Source: an uncultured Dorea sp.
GTDB taxonomy: Bacteria; Bacillota; Clostridia; Lachnospirales; Lachnospiraceae
Length of the DNA: 51,734 nt
Assembly (NCBI GenBank): GCA_947388185.1
Contig: CANDQP010000005.1
Location: 1 to 51,734, forward strand
Reading direction: 5' to 3'
Below the pieces are notes generated by a model. It saw only the letters and a program-made list of their open reading frames with translations. It did not search any database and was not told the DNA's origin. This document shows, one piece after another, positions 16,269-23,811 of this stretch. The position numbers were made by a program, and so were the translations under genes. Numbering within the stretch: the first letter of the stretch is position 1; every line of letters starts with the position of its first letter.

Positions 16269-16276
16269 AGGGCACC

Positions 16277-16301
16277 ACCCTCTTTCGTAAGACTAGAGGG
16301 T
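16277..16301 (-). promoter_or_regulatory. Leader hairpin covering the toxin ribosome binding site
   Basis: On the toxin mRNA ACCCTCT (from 16295-16301) pairs with AGAGGGT (16277-16283), and the second arm is part of the GAGGGTGGTG binding site. The fold would keep the full-length mRNA translationally inactive until processed, as described for several type I toxins. Confidence 0.5.
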
Positions 16302-16348
16302 TATCATCGAAAAATCGCATCCAACTTTCCTTTCAACTATACAATCGA

Positions 16349-16377
16349 ATTATAGCATACAGAGAGCTAATACTCAA
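16349..16377 (-). promoter_or_regulatory. Sigma-A promoter of the toxin gene
   Basis: Leftward TTGAGT (16372-16377), a 17-bp spacer and a perfect TATAAT (16349-16354). The start near 16342 gives a leader of about 74 nt. Confidence 0.75.
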
Positions 16378-16524
16378 TCAAAAAAGGGTTTTCTCCACCC
16401 CGTGAAAAGTAACGTTTTGGTGAAAAGGATAAATGAATATCGGTTGGCTTAGCCTTGTAGAATGGTCCTTGCTGTGATAAACTGAGATACAGGAAATAAT
16501 TATGAAAGGGCCAGGTAATGAAAG

Positions 16525-17928
16525 GTGAGTATACAGACAACAGAAGAAAATTCAGGTACTTTGCGGGGGCTGCGGATACAGACGCTTAGCTTATGGATGG
16601 TTGCGGTTACGATCATAGTCTCTGTTCTGATCGGAGAAGGGATCGTTCGTGTAATGCGCGATTACCAAAAGCTGGCAGACATGACAGAGGAATACATATA
16701 TATACAGGAGGAGGCGGAGAATTTACTGTTAGGATCGGATTACCTGACGGATCAGGTACGTCTCTATGCCGTCACGAAAGACTCTGTCTATGTAGAGGAA
16801 TATTTTAAAGAGGTAGAGGAGACAAAGAGAAGAGATACAGCGCTTGAAACGCTTGAAAAACACATGGGCGGGAAGGATGATGAGATTCTGGATGCATCCC
16901 GGAGAGCGTTGGAATTATCCAATGAGCTTATGGAGATGGAGATGCATGCCATGAAGCTTGCGGCGTTATCTGCAGATGACGACATAAGTATGTTTCCGCC
17001 GGAGGTTAAGGATTATCCGCTGACAGAAGAAGAACTGTCCTTCACAGATGAAGAGAAGTCAGACGTCGCCGTCGGATTAGTGTTCAGCGAGGAATACAGG
17101 GATATGAAGGGGCTGATAGAAGACAATATATCAGTTGTTACAGAGAGGGTGATCACAATCTGTGAAGAAGGGCAGGCGAAGAGCGAAAATGAGATGAGAA
17201 ATGCGCTCATCTGCCAGAGTATCTATACGGTTCTGATCGTAGCGCTGGTGATCTTCTCTTATATTATGATCGCGGTCCTGATTCTGAGACCGATCCGCTT
17301 ATATGTGAACTGTATTAAGAATAATAATTTTCTGCAGATTACAGGGGCTTATGAGTTTAAATATCTTGCGGCCACATATAACAATGTATATGAGATGACT
17401 ATGGAACAGCAGAATATGCTCCGGCAGAAGGCGGAACGGGATGCGCTGACGGGTCTTTTGAACCGGCAGTCATTCGAGCAATTGAAGGAGCGTCTCCGCA
17501 ATCCGGTAAAAAAGCTGGCTTTTTTATTGGTAGATGTGGATGTGTTCAAAGCGATCAATGATAATTACGGACATGATGTGGGCGACCAGGCGCTTATTAA
17601 GGTTGCGAATCTTCTGGAGGATAATTTTAGAAAAGCAGATTATGTACTCAGAATCGGCGGAGATGAATTCGCGGTTGTTATGGAAAAGATGACTGCAGAC
17701 AAGAAACAGATCATTCGGGATAAGATTGACGCGGTCAACGAGATCCTTCAGAATCCCCAGGGAGATTTCCCCAAGTATTCGCTCAGCGTCGGCATTGCAT
17801 TTTCCGAGCGGGGCTTCCATGACGACTTGTTCCGTCAGACGGATACTGCGCTGTACCATACCAAAGAGAACGGAAGATGCGGTTATACCTTTTATGATGA
17901 GCTGGAGAATACATCGTCAGACAAGTGA
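16525..17928 (+). CDS. Membrane-bound diguanylate cyclase (GGDEF)
   Basis: 467 aa from a GTG start; no in-frame ATG fits better. Two membrane helices (about 21-42 and 229-254) flank an acidic helical extracytoplasmic sensor domain. A short linker leads to a GGDEF domain with ERDALTGLLNRQSF, DVDVFKAINDNYGHD and RIGGDEFAV (GGDEF at 378-382). The active-site signature is intact, and RKAD at 369-372, five residues ahead, is the c-di-GMP inhibitory site, so product feedback is expected. It stands alone between the inverted-repeat element and the YgjP gene. The sensed signal is unknown. Confidence 0.9.
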   Translation: MSIQTTEENSGTLRGLRIQTLSLWMVAVTIIVSVLIGEGIVRVMRDYQKLADMTEEYIYIQEEAENLLLGSDYLTDQVRLYAVTKDSVYVEEYFKEVEETKRRDTALETLEKHMGGKDDEILDASRRALELSNELMEMEMHAMKLAALSADDDISMFPPEVKDYPLTEEELSFTDEEKSDVAVGLVFSEEYRDMKGLIEDNISVVTERVITICEEGQAKSENEMRNALICQSIYTVLIVALVIFSYIMIAVLILRPIRLYVNCIKNNNFLQITGAYEFKYLAATYNNVYEMTMEQQNMLRQKAERDALTGLLNRQSFEQLKERLRNPVKKLAFLLVDVDVFKAINDNYGHDVGDQALIKVANLLEDNFRKADYVLRIGGDEFAVVMEKMTADKKQIIRDKIDAVNEILQNPQGDFPKYSLSVGIAFSERGFHDDLFRQTDTALYHTKENGRCGYTFYDELENTSSDK

Positions 17929-17957
17929 TGCGGGTATTTCGGTTGATGCAGAATACA

Positions 17958-18047
17958 TAGCATGCTAATTATCTGGATAGGATTTTGTGATTTTATACTA
18001 TTGCACAGATAGCTATAAAATTAAAGGGAAAATATATAGCATGCTAT
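17958..18047 (+). repeat. Two TAGCATGCTA palindromes
   Basis: The 10-bp palindrome occurs at 17958-17967 and 18037-18046 (the second extends to a 12-bp ATAGCATGCTAT), 79 bp apart in the gap between the GGDEF and YgjP genes. They are possible operator halves. No clear promoter is seen between them. Confidence 0.4.
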
Positions 18048-18083
18048 GCGGCGAAACAAAAAGGAAGCAAGGAGTACATCCAG

Positions 18084-18620
18084 ATGGAGCAGATTACATA
18101 TGAATGGATTCGTTCTCGTCGCAAGACGATTGCGATCCAGATCAAAGAGGGCGGAAAAGTGGTTGTGCGGACTCCATACTCCATATCCAGAAAACAGGTA
18201 GAAGATTTCCTGAGAGAGAAGCAAGACTGGATCATTAAGAATCAAAAACAGCTTCATAAAGCACAGGAAAATAAGATGGTCATCACGGAAGAGATCCGCC
18301 GCGAAGGCGTCGAAAGGGCGCTTCGGGTCTTACCGGAGCGGACGGATCATTATGCCCGGCTGATGGGAATATCTTATGGCAGGATAACCATCCGGGAACA
18401 GAAGACAAGATGGGGGAGCTGCAGCAGCAAAGGTAATCTTAACTTCAACTGGAAGCTTGTGCTTATGCCGATGGACCTTCTGGATTATGTGGTCGTACAT
18501 GAACTGGCACACAGAAGAGAGATGAATCATTCTAAAGATTTCTGGAGAATTGTGGAAGAAGTGCTCCCGGACTACCGGGAGCGAAGGAAAAGACTGAACA
18601 ATTTTTCAAGTATGCTGTGA
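18084..18620 (+). CDS. YgjP-family zinc metallopeptidase
   Basis: 178 aa. The zinc site HELAH (139-143) with third ligand H149 in REMNHSKDFW and the upstream TRWGSCSSKGNLNFNW block are diagnostic of the YgjP/WLM-like (formerly DUF45) family, related to SprT. The N-terminal half supplies a beta-rich domain (YEWIRSRRKTIAIQI). Length is slightly below the usual 220-240 aa but all core motifs are present. ATG 18084 follows AAGGAG. Members are thought to be cytosolic proteases of unclear substrate. It stands next to the siroheme gene with no evident link. Confidence 0.88.
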   Translation: MEQITYEWIRSRRKTIAIQIKEGGKVVVRTPYSISRKQVEDFLREKQDWIIKNQKQLHKAQENKMVITEEIRREGVERALRVLPERTDHYARLMGISYGRITIREQKTRWGSCSSKGNLNFNWKLVLMPMDLLDYVVVHELAHRREMNHSKDFWRIVEEVLPDYRERRKRLNNFSSML

Positions 18621-18661
18621 TACCAGAAGGTCGTTAAGAAGCAGGAGAGGCAGAGTATCAT

Positions 18662-19114
18662 ATGAAAAAGCCGTATTTTCCATTATTTACAGACATATCA
18701 CAGAAGAAGATCCTTATCGTCGGCGCAGGAAAGATCGCACAGCGGAGGATAGAGACTCTGCTGGAATTTGCAGATAATATCCGGGTCGCAGCCCCCCAGG
18801 CTACCGATCGGATCCGGCAGTTACATGAAGAGAAACGCATCCTGTGGATACAGGATAGTTACCGCGCAGATCTGCTGAAAGGAGCAGACCTGGTTCTTGC
18901 AGCCACAGACGACCCCGTATGCAACGAACAGATTATAGAAGACTGCCGAATGCGCGGGATCCCCGTCAATACATCCCACAAAAAGGAGCTATGTGACTTC
19001 TACTTCCCGGCGATCGTCCGGCAGGGAGACTTAACCATCGGTATCAGCTCCGGCGGGAGCAATCATTCAGAAGTAAAAGAAACCCGCAAGAAGCTTGAAA
19101 GAACTCTAAAGTAA
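18662..19114 (+). CDS. Precorrin-2 dehydrogenase (SirC/Met8/CysG N-terminal type)
   Basis: 150 aa. It oxidises precorrin-2 to sirohydrochlorin with NAD+. It begins with YFPLFTDI and a dinucleotide fold IVGAGKIAQRRIETLL near residue 19-34, followed by ATDDPVCNEQI and NTSHKKELCDFYFPAIV, all conserved in CysG N-terminal domains. The length fits a stand-alone dehydrogenase without the methyltransferase. It is isolated here, not next to other siroheme or cobalamin genes. The end converges with the leftward hydrogenase cluster, 10 bp apart. Confidence 0.85.
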   Translation: MKKPYFPLFTDISQKKILIVGAGKIAQRRIETLLEFADNIRVAAPQATDRIRQLHEEKRILWIQDSYRADLLKGADLVLAATDDPVCNEQIIEDCRMRGIPVNTSHKKELCDFYFPAIVRQGDLTIGISSGGSNHSEVKETRKKLERTLK

Positions 19115-19124
19115 TATAACACTG

Positions 19125-19835
19125 TCAGAGAAGCCCTTCAAGTATATCCTTTGCCGCCCGCGACCTCGCATAGATCTGATAATCCGGCTCGCGGATGTCC
19201 TCCAGATAGTGTGCGTCCGAGCTGCTGAGCATCTTGCATTGCAGAAAATACGGATGTTCCTTCTGTATCTGGTGCAGGTGGTCAAATGTACTGATCTCTG
19301 CACAAGTAAAACTGCTGTCCGGCGGTACGAACCCTAAGTTAGACAGAAGGCTTGTGGTAGGCTTGTCAATGTGGGCAGGATACGCGATACCGCGGTAAGA
19401 TTCAACCAGGCCGAATACCTGATCAAAAGAGATATCTGTTGCGCCGATCAGCAGGCGTTCTACATTGCCCGTTACCTGATCGTCCGCGTCCATGATCTGT
19501 TGTTTTCCGAAAATATCCTCCCTGTTCTTAATAGGAAGAAGATGCTCATACACATACCCGTCAAATGCCATTGCGTCGCCAAGGGCAGGAAAGAGACAGA
19601 CAACGTGCACTTCCTCAGCGGTCGTCAATTCCATTCCCGGGATGACGGTGATGCCGTACTCTTCGCCATGCTTCAGGATGGCAGGACAGTTCTTGCAGGA
19701 ATTGTGGTCGGTCAGCGCGATCACGTCCAGTCCCTTGACGGCTGCCATGCCTGCGATATTGGCAGGGGTCATATCGTCGTCTCCGCAGGGAGAGAGGCAG
19801 GAATGGATGTGCAGATCATAGTACAGAGGTATCAT
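19125..19835 (-). CDS. PHP-domain phosphoesterase
   Basis: 236 aa. PHP metal motifs are intact: HIHSCLSPCGDDDMTP near the start, ALTDHNSCKNCP, and IPGMELTTAEEVHVVCLFP, with later AYPAHIDKP and SSDAHYLEDI. Such proteins are metal-dependent phosphoesterases, some acting on nucleotides. It is the last gene of the leftward sensory-hydrogenase operon and overlaps the DRTGG gene by 4 bp (ATGA-type), implying coupled translation. A role in the hydrogenase sensing pathway is inferred from this conserved neighbourhood only. Confidence 0.85.
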   Translation of the reverse strand: MIPLYYDLHIHSCLSPCGDDDMTPANIAGMAAVKGLDVIALTDHNSCKNCPAILKHGEEYGITVIPGMELTTAEEVHVVCLFPALGDAMAFDGYVYEHLLPIKNREDIFGKQQIMDADDQVTGNVERLLIGATDISFDQVFGLVESYRGIAYPAHIDKPTTSLLSNLGFVPPDSSFTCAEISTFDHLHQIQKEHPYFLQCKMLSSSDAHYLEDIREPDYQIYARSRAAKDILEGLL

Positions 19836-20164
19836 GACAATAGCTCCTGTATCTTAAGAGCGGCGTCAAAGACCGGAAGCTCTGTGGTAAATACGGCGAT
19901 CCCCTCCTGTTCGGCACAGTCAAGTTCCGCGTCCTGGAATGTTATGCCTTCGGCAAGGACGATGCAGGAGATGTCCGCCAGGGACGCAACTGCCAGGGTA
20001 TTCCGGTTGCCCATCACGGTCACCCATGCGCTCTCAGAGGGCGCTCTGCCCATAGCAATGCTTAGAAGATCACAGCAGAATACTTTGCCGATATTTTTCG
20101 AGGGATCGCCGGCGGTCTTCAGGGTGAACAGGCCGGCGTCGATCAGTGTCTGGGTGGTTATCAT
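19832..20164 (-). CDS. DRTGG-domain protein (second copy)
   Basis: 110 aa. It resembles the protein at 21999-22343 and the DRTGG regulatory domain found in HPr kinase-like and CBS proteins: LAVASLADISCIVLAEG followed by AEQEGIAVFTTELPVFDAA. There are no catalytic motifs; DRTGG domains are thought to bind ligands or partners. It sits between the [FeFe] hydrogenase-like sensor and the PHP gene with 2-bp and overlapping junctions, so it is part of the same operon. Confidence 0.78.
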   Translation of the reverse strand: MITTQTLIDAGLFTLKTAGDPSKNIGKVFCCDLLSIAMGRAPSESAWVTVMGNRNTLAVASLADISCIVLAEGITFQDAELDCAEQEGIAVFTTELPVFDAALKIQELLS

Positions 20165-20166
20165 AA

Positions 20167-21549
20167 TTATCGCTCCTTCTTGCTTAGTTCAGTGGTAAGC
20201 TTCTGGATATAATCTTCCAGAAGGTGTATCGAATCGTCATTGTTGCTGCAGCTTAGGTTCAGAGAACGCGTCAGAAATGAGATCTCTTTTGACAAGGAAC
20301 CGATATATTCATGGAAGATATAGATGCAGTCGTTACGCGTGGCTTCGCCCCGGACGATATCTTCGGCCAGTGCGCGGCAGGTCGGCGCGCCGCAGGAGCC
20401 GCAGTCCAGTCCCGGAAGCTGTTCTGTCAGTTCTTCAACAAGCCCCATCATCTCCAGACTCTCACGGAAGGATTCCCCAAGCCGGAAGACAGGTTCATAT
20501 TCGATGCATTCATTCCAGCGGTAGTCGATATCCTTAAGGTCCTCCATATCGTTAGAATGGGTTCTTGCGACAGGAAGGATCCGGTTCAGTTTCTTGGTCT
20601 TGGCAATTGCGATATAAGGATTCTCCACGTTCAGCGGGCCGCCTACACATCCGCCGTCGCATGCGTTCAGTTCTACGAATTTCAATCCGTGGAATTTCTC
20701 GTCTTCTAAGTCGCTTAATACTCTCAGCGTGCTCATGATCCCGTCGCATGCGAGATAATTGTCAGTAATCAGCCCCGCGGCTTCACCGCCGGCATTATTC
20801 CAGCCGATACCGATGCGCCCGGAAGAAGCAAGAGGCTTTAACCGGGATTCATCGTCCGTCATGTGTTCCAGAAGGGCAGGATAGACGTCCTTGATCGCCA
20901 GTACCTTGTCGACCGAGCTCTTCTCAATACCCAGCGGAGACTTCACATAGGCGACCTTGGACGGACAGGGCGAGATGAAGAAGATGCCGATCTTCTCAGG
21001 AGCATATCCGGTCTTCTTGACAGCCCGTTTCCTTGCGATCTCCGCTGCGATCTCGATGGGCGGCTTGATCGGAAGAAGCCGGGGGATCAGTGTCGGGAAC
21101 TTCACACGGATCAGCCGGATGACCGCGGGACAGGAGGTGCTTATAAATGGCGCGTCTTCCATGTGTTCGCGGATATAGGCGCGGGAAGCCTCAGATACCA
21201 GCTCTGCGGCGGCGCTGACTTCGAACACGTCGTTGAATCCGATGGAGAGAAGTGCGTTGAGCACGATGTCTATATTCTTCAGATTATTAAACTGTGCATA
21301 CAGGGAAGGAGCCGGAAGCGCGACCGTATACCGGTAATCGCGGATGTCCCGGATGGAATCATAGGACACGGTCTGCGCGTGGTGCGGGCAGTATCTTAAA
21401 CACCGGCCGCAGTCGATGCAGAATTCCGGGGTAATGCTTGCTTTCCCGTTATGTACGCGTATGGCCTGCGTCGGACAGTATTTGATGCAGTTGATACATC
21501 CGGTACAGGCTTCCTCATCAAGCTGTACAGAATGGATGAATTTGTTCAA
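20167..21549 (-). CDS. Sensory-type [FeFe] hydrogenase-like protein (HydS-like)
   Basis: 460 aa. Two ferredoxin clusters lie at the N-terminus (C15-C18-C21-C25 and C44-C47-C50-C54). Next comes an H-cluster domain with TSCPAVI, SPCPSKVAY and ELNACDGGCVGGPL in place of the L1, L2 and L3 motifs of catalytic enzymes. The C-terminal part has the CGSCGAPTCRALAEDI 4Fe-4S motif. Reduced H-cluster motifs and this domain order are typical of group C sensory hydrogenases, thought to report H2 or redox state rather than make H2. No PAS domain is evident, and signal output may pass through the neighbouring ATPase. Confidence 0.82.
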   Translation of the reverse strand: MNKFIHSVQLDEEACTGCINCIKYCPTQAIRVHNGKASITPEFCIDCGRCLRYCPHHAQTVSYDSIRDIRDYRYTVALPAPSLYAQFNNLKNIDIVLNALLSIGFNDVFEVSAAAELVSEASRAYIREHMEDAPFISTSCPAVIRLIRVKFPTLIPRLLPIKPPIEIAAEIARKRAVKKTGYAPEKIGIFFISPCPSKVAYVKSPLGIEKSSVDKVLAIKDVYPALLEHMTDDESRLKPLASSGRIGIGWNNAGGEAAGLITDNYLACDGIMSTLRVLSDLEDEKFHGLKFVELNACDGGCVGGPLNVENPYIAIAKTKKLNRILPVARTHSNDMEDLKDIDYRWNECIEYEPVFRLGESFRESLEMMGLVEELTEQLPGLDCGSCGAPTCRALAEDIVRGEATRNDCIYIFHEYIGSLSKEISFLTRSLNLSCSNNDDSIHLLEDYIQKLTTELSKKER

Positions 21550-21572
21550 GCTTCTCCCCCCTTTGAAAATTA

Positions 21573-21995
21573 TCAGAGACGGACGTCCATGGTGACGGTA
21601 GTGCCGACTCCGACTGTAGAATCTATATTCATATAATCCGTGTATTTCTTCATATTGGGCAGTCCCATACCGGCGCCGAAGCCCAGTGACCGGACTTCTT
21701 CCGGAGCAGTGGAATACCCGTTCTCCATCGCCTTGTCAATGTCGGCGATCCCGGGACCGGTATCGGCAAGGATCATGCGGATCTTCTCGGAAGAGATCTC
21801 CACCGTGATCGTACCGCCGTCGGCATGGATGACCATATTGATCTCGCCTTCGTACATGGCGATCGAGACCTTGCGGATAGTATTGCTGTCAAGTCCCATC
21901 TTCTTTAGTTTGTTCTTCACACTGCTGCTTGCTTCCCCGGCACGGGTAAAATCATCTCCGGGAATCGTATAGTTGAATGTCAGGAGTTCCTCCAT
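21573..21995 (-). CDS. RsbW-like ATPase/anti-sigma-type kinase
   Basis: 140 aa, a single HATPase_c domain. AMYEGEINMVIHADGG is the N box, ILADTGPGIADID the G1 box and GFGAGMGLPNMKKYTD the G2 box. Proteins of this form act as serine kinases or anti-sigma factors in partner-switching. In this operon it lies between a DRTGG protein and the HydS-like sensor, suggesting that it relays the redox signal. The partner is not in view. Confidence 0.82.
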   Translation of the reverse strand: MEELLTFNYTIPGDDFTRAGEASSSVKNKLKKMGLDSNTIRKVSIAMYEGEINMVIHADGGTITVEISSEKIRMILADTGPGIADIDKAMENGYSTAPEEVRSLGFGAGMGLPNMKKYTDYMNIDSTVGVGTTVTMDVRL

Positions 21996-21998
21996 GAA

Positions 21999-22343
21999 TT
22001 ATGCACCTCCAAGTAATCCGTTGCTGTATAGTATGCCGCATGCGGTAAACATTCCGTGGCCTGTACAGAGGATGACGATCTCTTTCTCTTCTGCCAGGGT
22101 GAGGATGTTCTGATCAGGAATCTTGTTACTCACAAATATGATGCAGACGATATCGAGCATCTCGGCGGTCCGAACGACCTGCGGATTGCACAGGCCCGTG
22201 ATCAGCGCGGAGTGATCGGTGGCAAATGCGAGTACATCGCTCATCATATCTGACGAGAATGCATAGTTGACTTCATGTTTCAGATATTTGCTGCCGTACA
22301 AAATATCTGCATCCAGTAAGGTTTTGATCGTATCGATTGTCAT
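21999..22343 (-). CDS. DRTGG-domain protein (first copy)
   Basis: 114 aa from the ATG at 22343, which has GGAGG five bases upstream; four further codons are open upstream but overlap that site. Features are DMMSDVLAFATDHSALITGL, VVRTAEMLDIVCIIFVSNK and EEKEIVILCTGHGMF, the DRTGG fold without catalytic residues. It is the first gene of the leftward operon, with three bases before the ATPase gene. A paralogue lies at 19832-20164. Confidence 0.78.
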   Translation of the reverse strand: MTIDTIKTLLDADILYGSKYLKHEVNYAFSSDMMSDVLAFATDHSALITGLCNPQVVRTAEMLDIVCIIFVSNKIPDQNILTLAEEKEIVILCTGHGMFTACGILYSNGLLGGA

Positions 22344-22448
22344 ATATACCTCCATGAAGAGCTGTTTTCCCGCGGGCGCAAACCGGGCGGGAGTGCTTGC
22401 ATGTACGTTTAGCGGCTGCGGGGGAGAACCTGCCCCGGCATATTTTTT

Positions 22449-22477
22449 AGTATAGCATTGACAAAAGTGAAATTCAA
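22449..22477 (-). promoter_or_regulatory. Sigma-A promoter of the sensory-hydrogenase operon
   Basis: Leftward TTGAAT (22472-22477), a 17-bp spacer and TATACT (22449-22454). The leader to the first ATG is about 100 nt and distinctly G+C-rich, in contrast to the A+T-rich DNA upstream of the promoter. Confidence 0.65.
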
Positions 22478-22484
22478 CCCAAAT

Positions 22485-22501
22485 TTGTACAACTTATACA
22501 A
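22485..22501. promoter_or_regulatory. Palindromic operator candidate
   Basis: TTGTACAACTTATACAA is an inverted repeat (TTGTA and TACAA arms) just upstream of the -35 of the leftward promoter. It resembles Rex or other redox-regulator sites but is 17 bp rather than 18. Confidence 0.35.
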
Positions 22502-22517
22502 AAATAGAGAAATATAT

Positions 22518-22535
22518 TTGTATATATTTTAACAA
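22518..22535. promoter_or_regulatory. Candidate Rex operator
   Basis: TTGTATATATTTTAACAA differs at two positions from the clostridial Rex consensus TTGTTAA-N4-TTAACAA. It lies in the 343-bp divergent region between the two hydrogenase operons, where an NADH/NAD+ sensor would be expected to act. A further TTAACAA half-site follows at about 22549. Confidence 0.45.
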
Positions 22536-22686
22536 AATAGATAGTGAATTAACAAACAAAATTGTTGGAAAATTAACGCAATTTCAAGAATTTAGTTGTA
22601 GATTTTTGAAAATTTGTGTGATAGAATGAAAAACAATGGGATGTAAAACACGTTACCAAAAAATAACCAAGGGAGGTAAATTACTA

Positions 22687-23181
22687 ATGCTTTCTAACAA
22701 ATCTACAGTTCAGTTCAATGGAACAGAAGCTCAGGAGAAAGAACTGTTAGAGATGATCCGTGAATTAAAGGATGAAAAGGGCGCGTTGATGCCGATCATG
22801 CAGAGGGCGCAGGATATCTACGGATATCTGCCTTATGAAGTTCAGAAGATCATTTCTGATGAGACGGGGATTCCGCTGGAGAAGATCTACGGAGTTGCCA
22901 CATTCTATTCCCAGTTTAATTTGAATCCGAAGGGACGCTACCGCATATCAGTCTGTCTTGGAACCGCCTGCTATGTGAAGGGGTCCGGGGATATCTATAA
23001 TAAGCTGATGGAGAAGCTTGGGATCGTCGGAGGAGAATGTACTCCAGACGGCAAGTTCTCTCTGGATGCCTGCCGCTGCGTAGGCGCCTGCGGCCTTGCT
23101 CCGGTTATGATGATCAATGACGAGGTATACGGCCGGCTTACGGTGGATGATATTGACGATATTCTGGCCAAGTATGAATAG
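22687..23181 (+). CDS. hydC: NADH-dependent [FeFe] hydrogenase subunit HydC (NuoE-like)
   Basis: 164 aa from the ATG at 22687, with GGGAGG ahead of it; the frame back to 22636 lacks a site. It is a thioredoxin-like 2Fe-2S protein with Cys ligands in SVCLGTACYVKG and DACRCVGACGLAP, as in NuoE. YGYLPYEVQKII and GVATFYSQFNL are also NuoE-type. It transfers electrons within the cytosolic HydABC complex that couples NADH and ferredoxin to H2. It is the first gene of a five-gene rightward operon. Confidence 0.9.
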   Translation: MLSNKSTVQFNGTEAQEKELLEMIRELKDEKGALMPIMQRAQDIYGYLPYEVQKIISDETGIPLEKIYGVATFYSQFNLNPKGRYRISVCLGTACYVKGSGDIYNKLMEKLGIVGGECTPDGKFSLDACRCVGACGLAPVMMINDEVYGRLTVDDIDDILAKYE

Positions 23182-23183
23182 GT

Positions 23184-23741
23184 ATGATGACGGAGATCGC
23201 ATTGAATATTCTGGACGTAACAGAGAATTCTATACGCGCGAAGGCCAGTTACATAGAGATTGACGTGTCAGCGGATACCGCAGAGGACACGCTGAAGATA
23301 GAGATCAGAGATAATGGATGCGGGATGAGTAAGGAACAGGCAGAGAAGGTCACAGATCCGTTTTTTACAACAAGGACTACCCGGAAGGTAGGGCTTGGGA
23401 TTCCGTTTTTCAAGCAGGCAGCCGAAGGGACAGGAGGAAGCTTTGAGATCGTGTCCGAAGAAGGGGAAGGAACGGCCGTAAAAGCGGTTTTCGGTCTGTC
23501 GCATATAGACAGGATGCCCTTGGGCGATGTGAATTCTACGATCTATACGTTGGTAGTATTCAATGAAGAAATTGATTTTCACTATAGATATGCATATGAT
23601 GAGAGGGAATTTGTGTTGGATACGAGAGAGATGAAGCAGATATTGGGCGGTCTGCCGTTTCGCGACGCGGAAGTGTCGGAATTTATCAAAGAATATCTGA
23701 ACACAAATCAAACAGAAGTAAATGCCGGAAGGATACTGTAA
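23184..23741 (+). CDS. HATPase_c protein within the hydrogenase operon
   Basis: 185 aa. The first 110 residues are a histidine-kinase-type ATPase: ALNILDVTENSIRAKAS (N box), IRDNGCGMSKEQ, and GLGIPFFKQAAEGTGG. No phosphorylatable His or sensor domain is present. The C-terminal part is unique. The gene begins 2 bp after hydC, with no strong binding site of its own. Genes of this kind often sit between hydC and hydB in clostridial bifurcating hydrogenase operons; the role is unknown, perhaps regulatory. Confidence 0.78.
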   Translation: MMTEIALNILDVTENSIRAKASYIEIDVSADTAEDTLKIEIRDNGCGMSKEQAEKVTDPFFTTRTTRKVGLGIPFFKQAAEGTGGSFEIVSEEGEGTAVKAVFGLSHIDRMPLGDVNSTIYTLVVFNEEIDFHYRYAYDEREFVLDTREMKQILGGLPFRDAEVSEFIKEYLNTNQTEVNAGRIL

Positions 23742-23811
23742 GGAAGTCTTCCGACGATCTGCCGCCGAACGAAGGTGAGGGGGCGCTGCAAAAAGGAGGA
23801 ATTAAGATAGA

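Larger units (their letters stand above)
16018..16413 (+). mobile_element. 396-bp element with 19-bp terminal inverted repeats carrying a type I toxin-antitoxin
   Basis: GTTACTTTTCACGGGGTGG at 16018-16036 is repeated exactly, in inverse orientation, at 16395-16413. The enclosed DNA codes no transposase but holds a complete small-toxin and antisense-RNA unit. GTTTTG occurs at 16009-16014 and at 16414-16419, but with three bases between the left copy and the repeat, so it is only a possible target duplication. The element starts three bases after the lipoprotein stop. It looks like a non-autonomous, MITE-like element. A pair of opposed terminators is an alternative, but 19 perfect bases so far apart make that less likely. 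Confidence 0.6.

Noticed and set aside
16076-16270. 64-aa + strand frame inside the inverted-repeat element
   Set aside because: It lies opposite the holin-like toxin and over the antisense RNA, has no ribosome binding site and an unlikely composition; the small RNA and minus-strand toxin explain the region better.
16009-16419. GTTTTG target duplication for the 16-kb element
   Set aside because: The left copy is separated from the inverted repeat by three bases, and a 6-bp match in A+T-rich flanks can be chance.
22539-22585. A full second Rex site around TTAACAAACAAAATTGTTGG
   Set aside because: The half-sites are in everted rather than inverted order and the spacing is wrong; noted only as a half-site.
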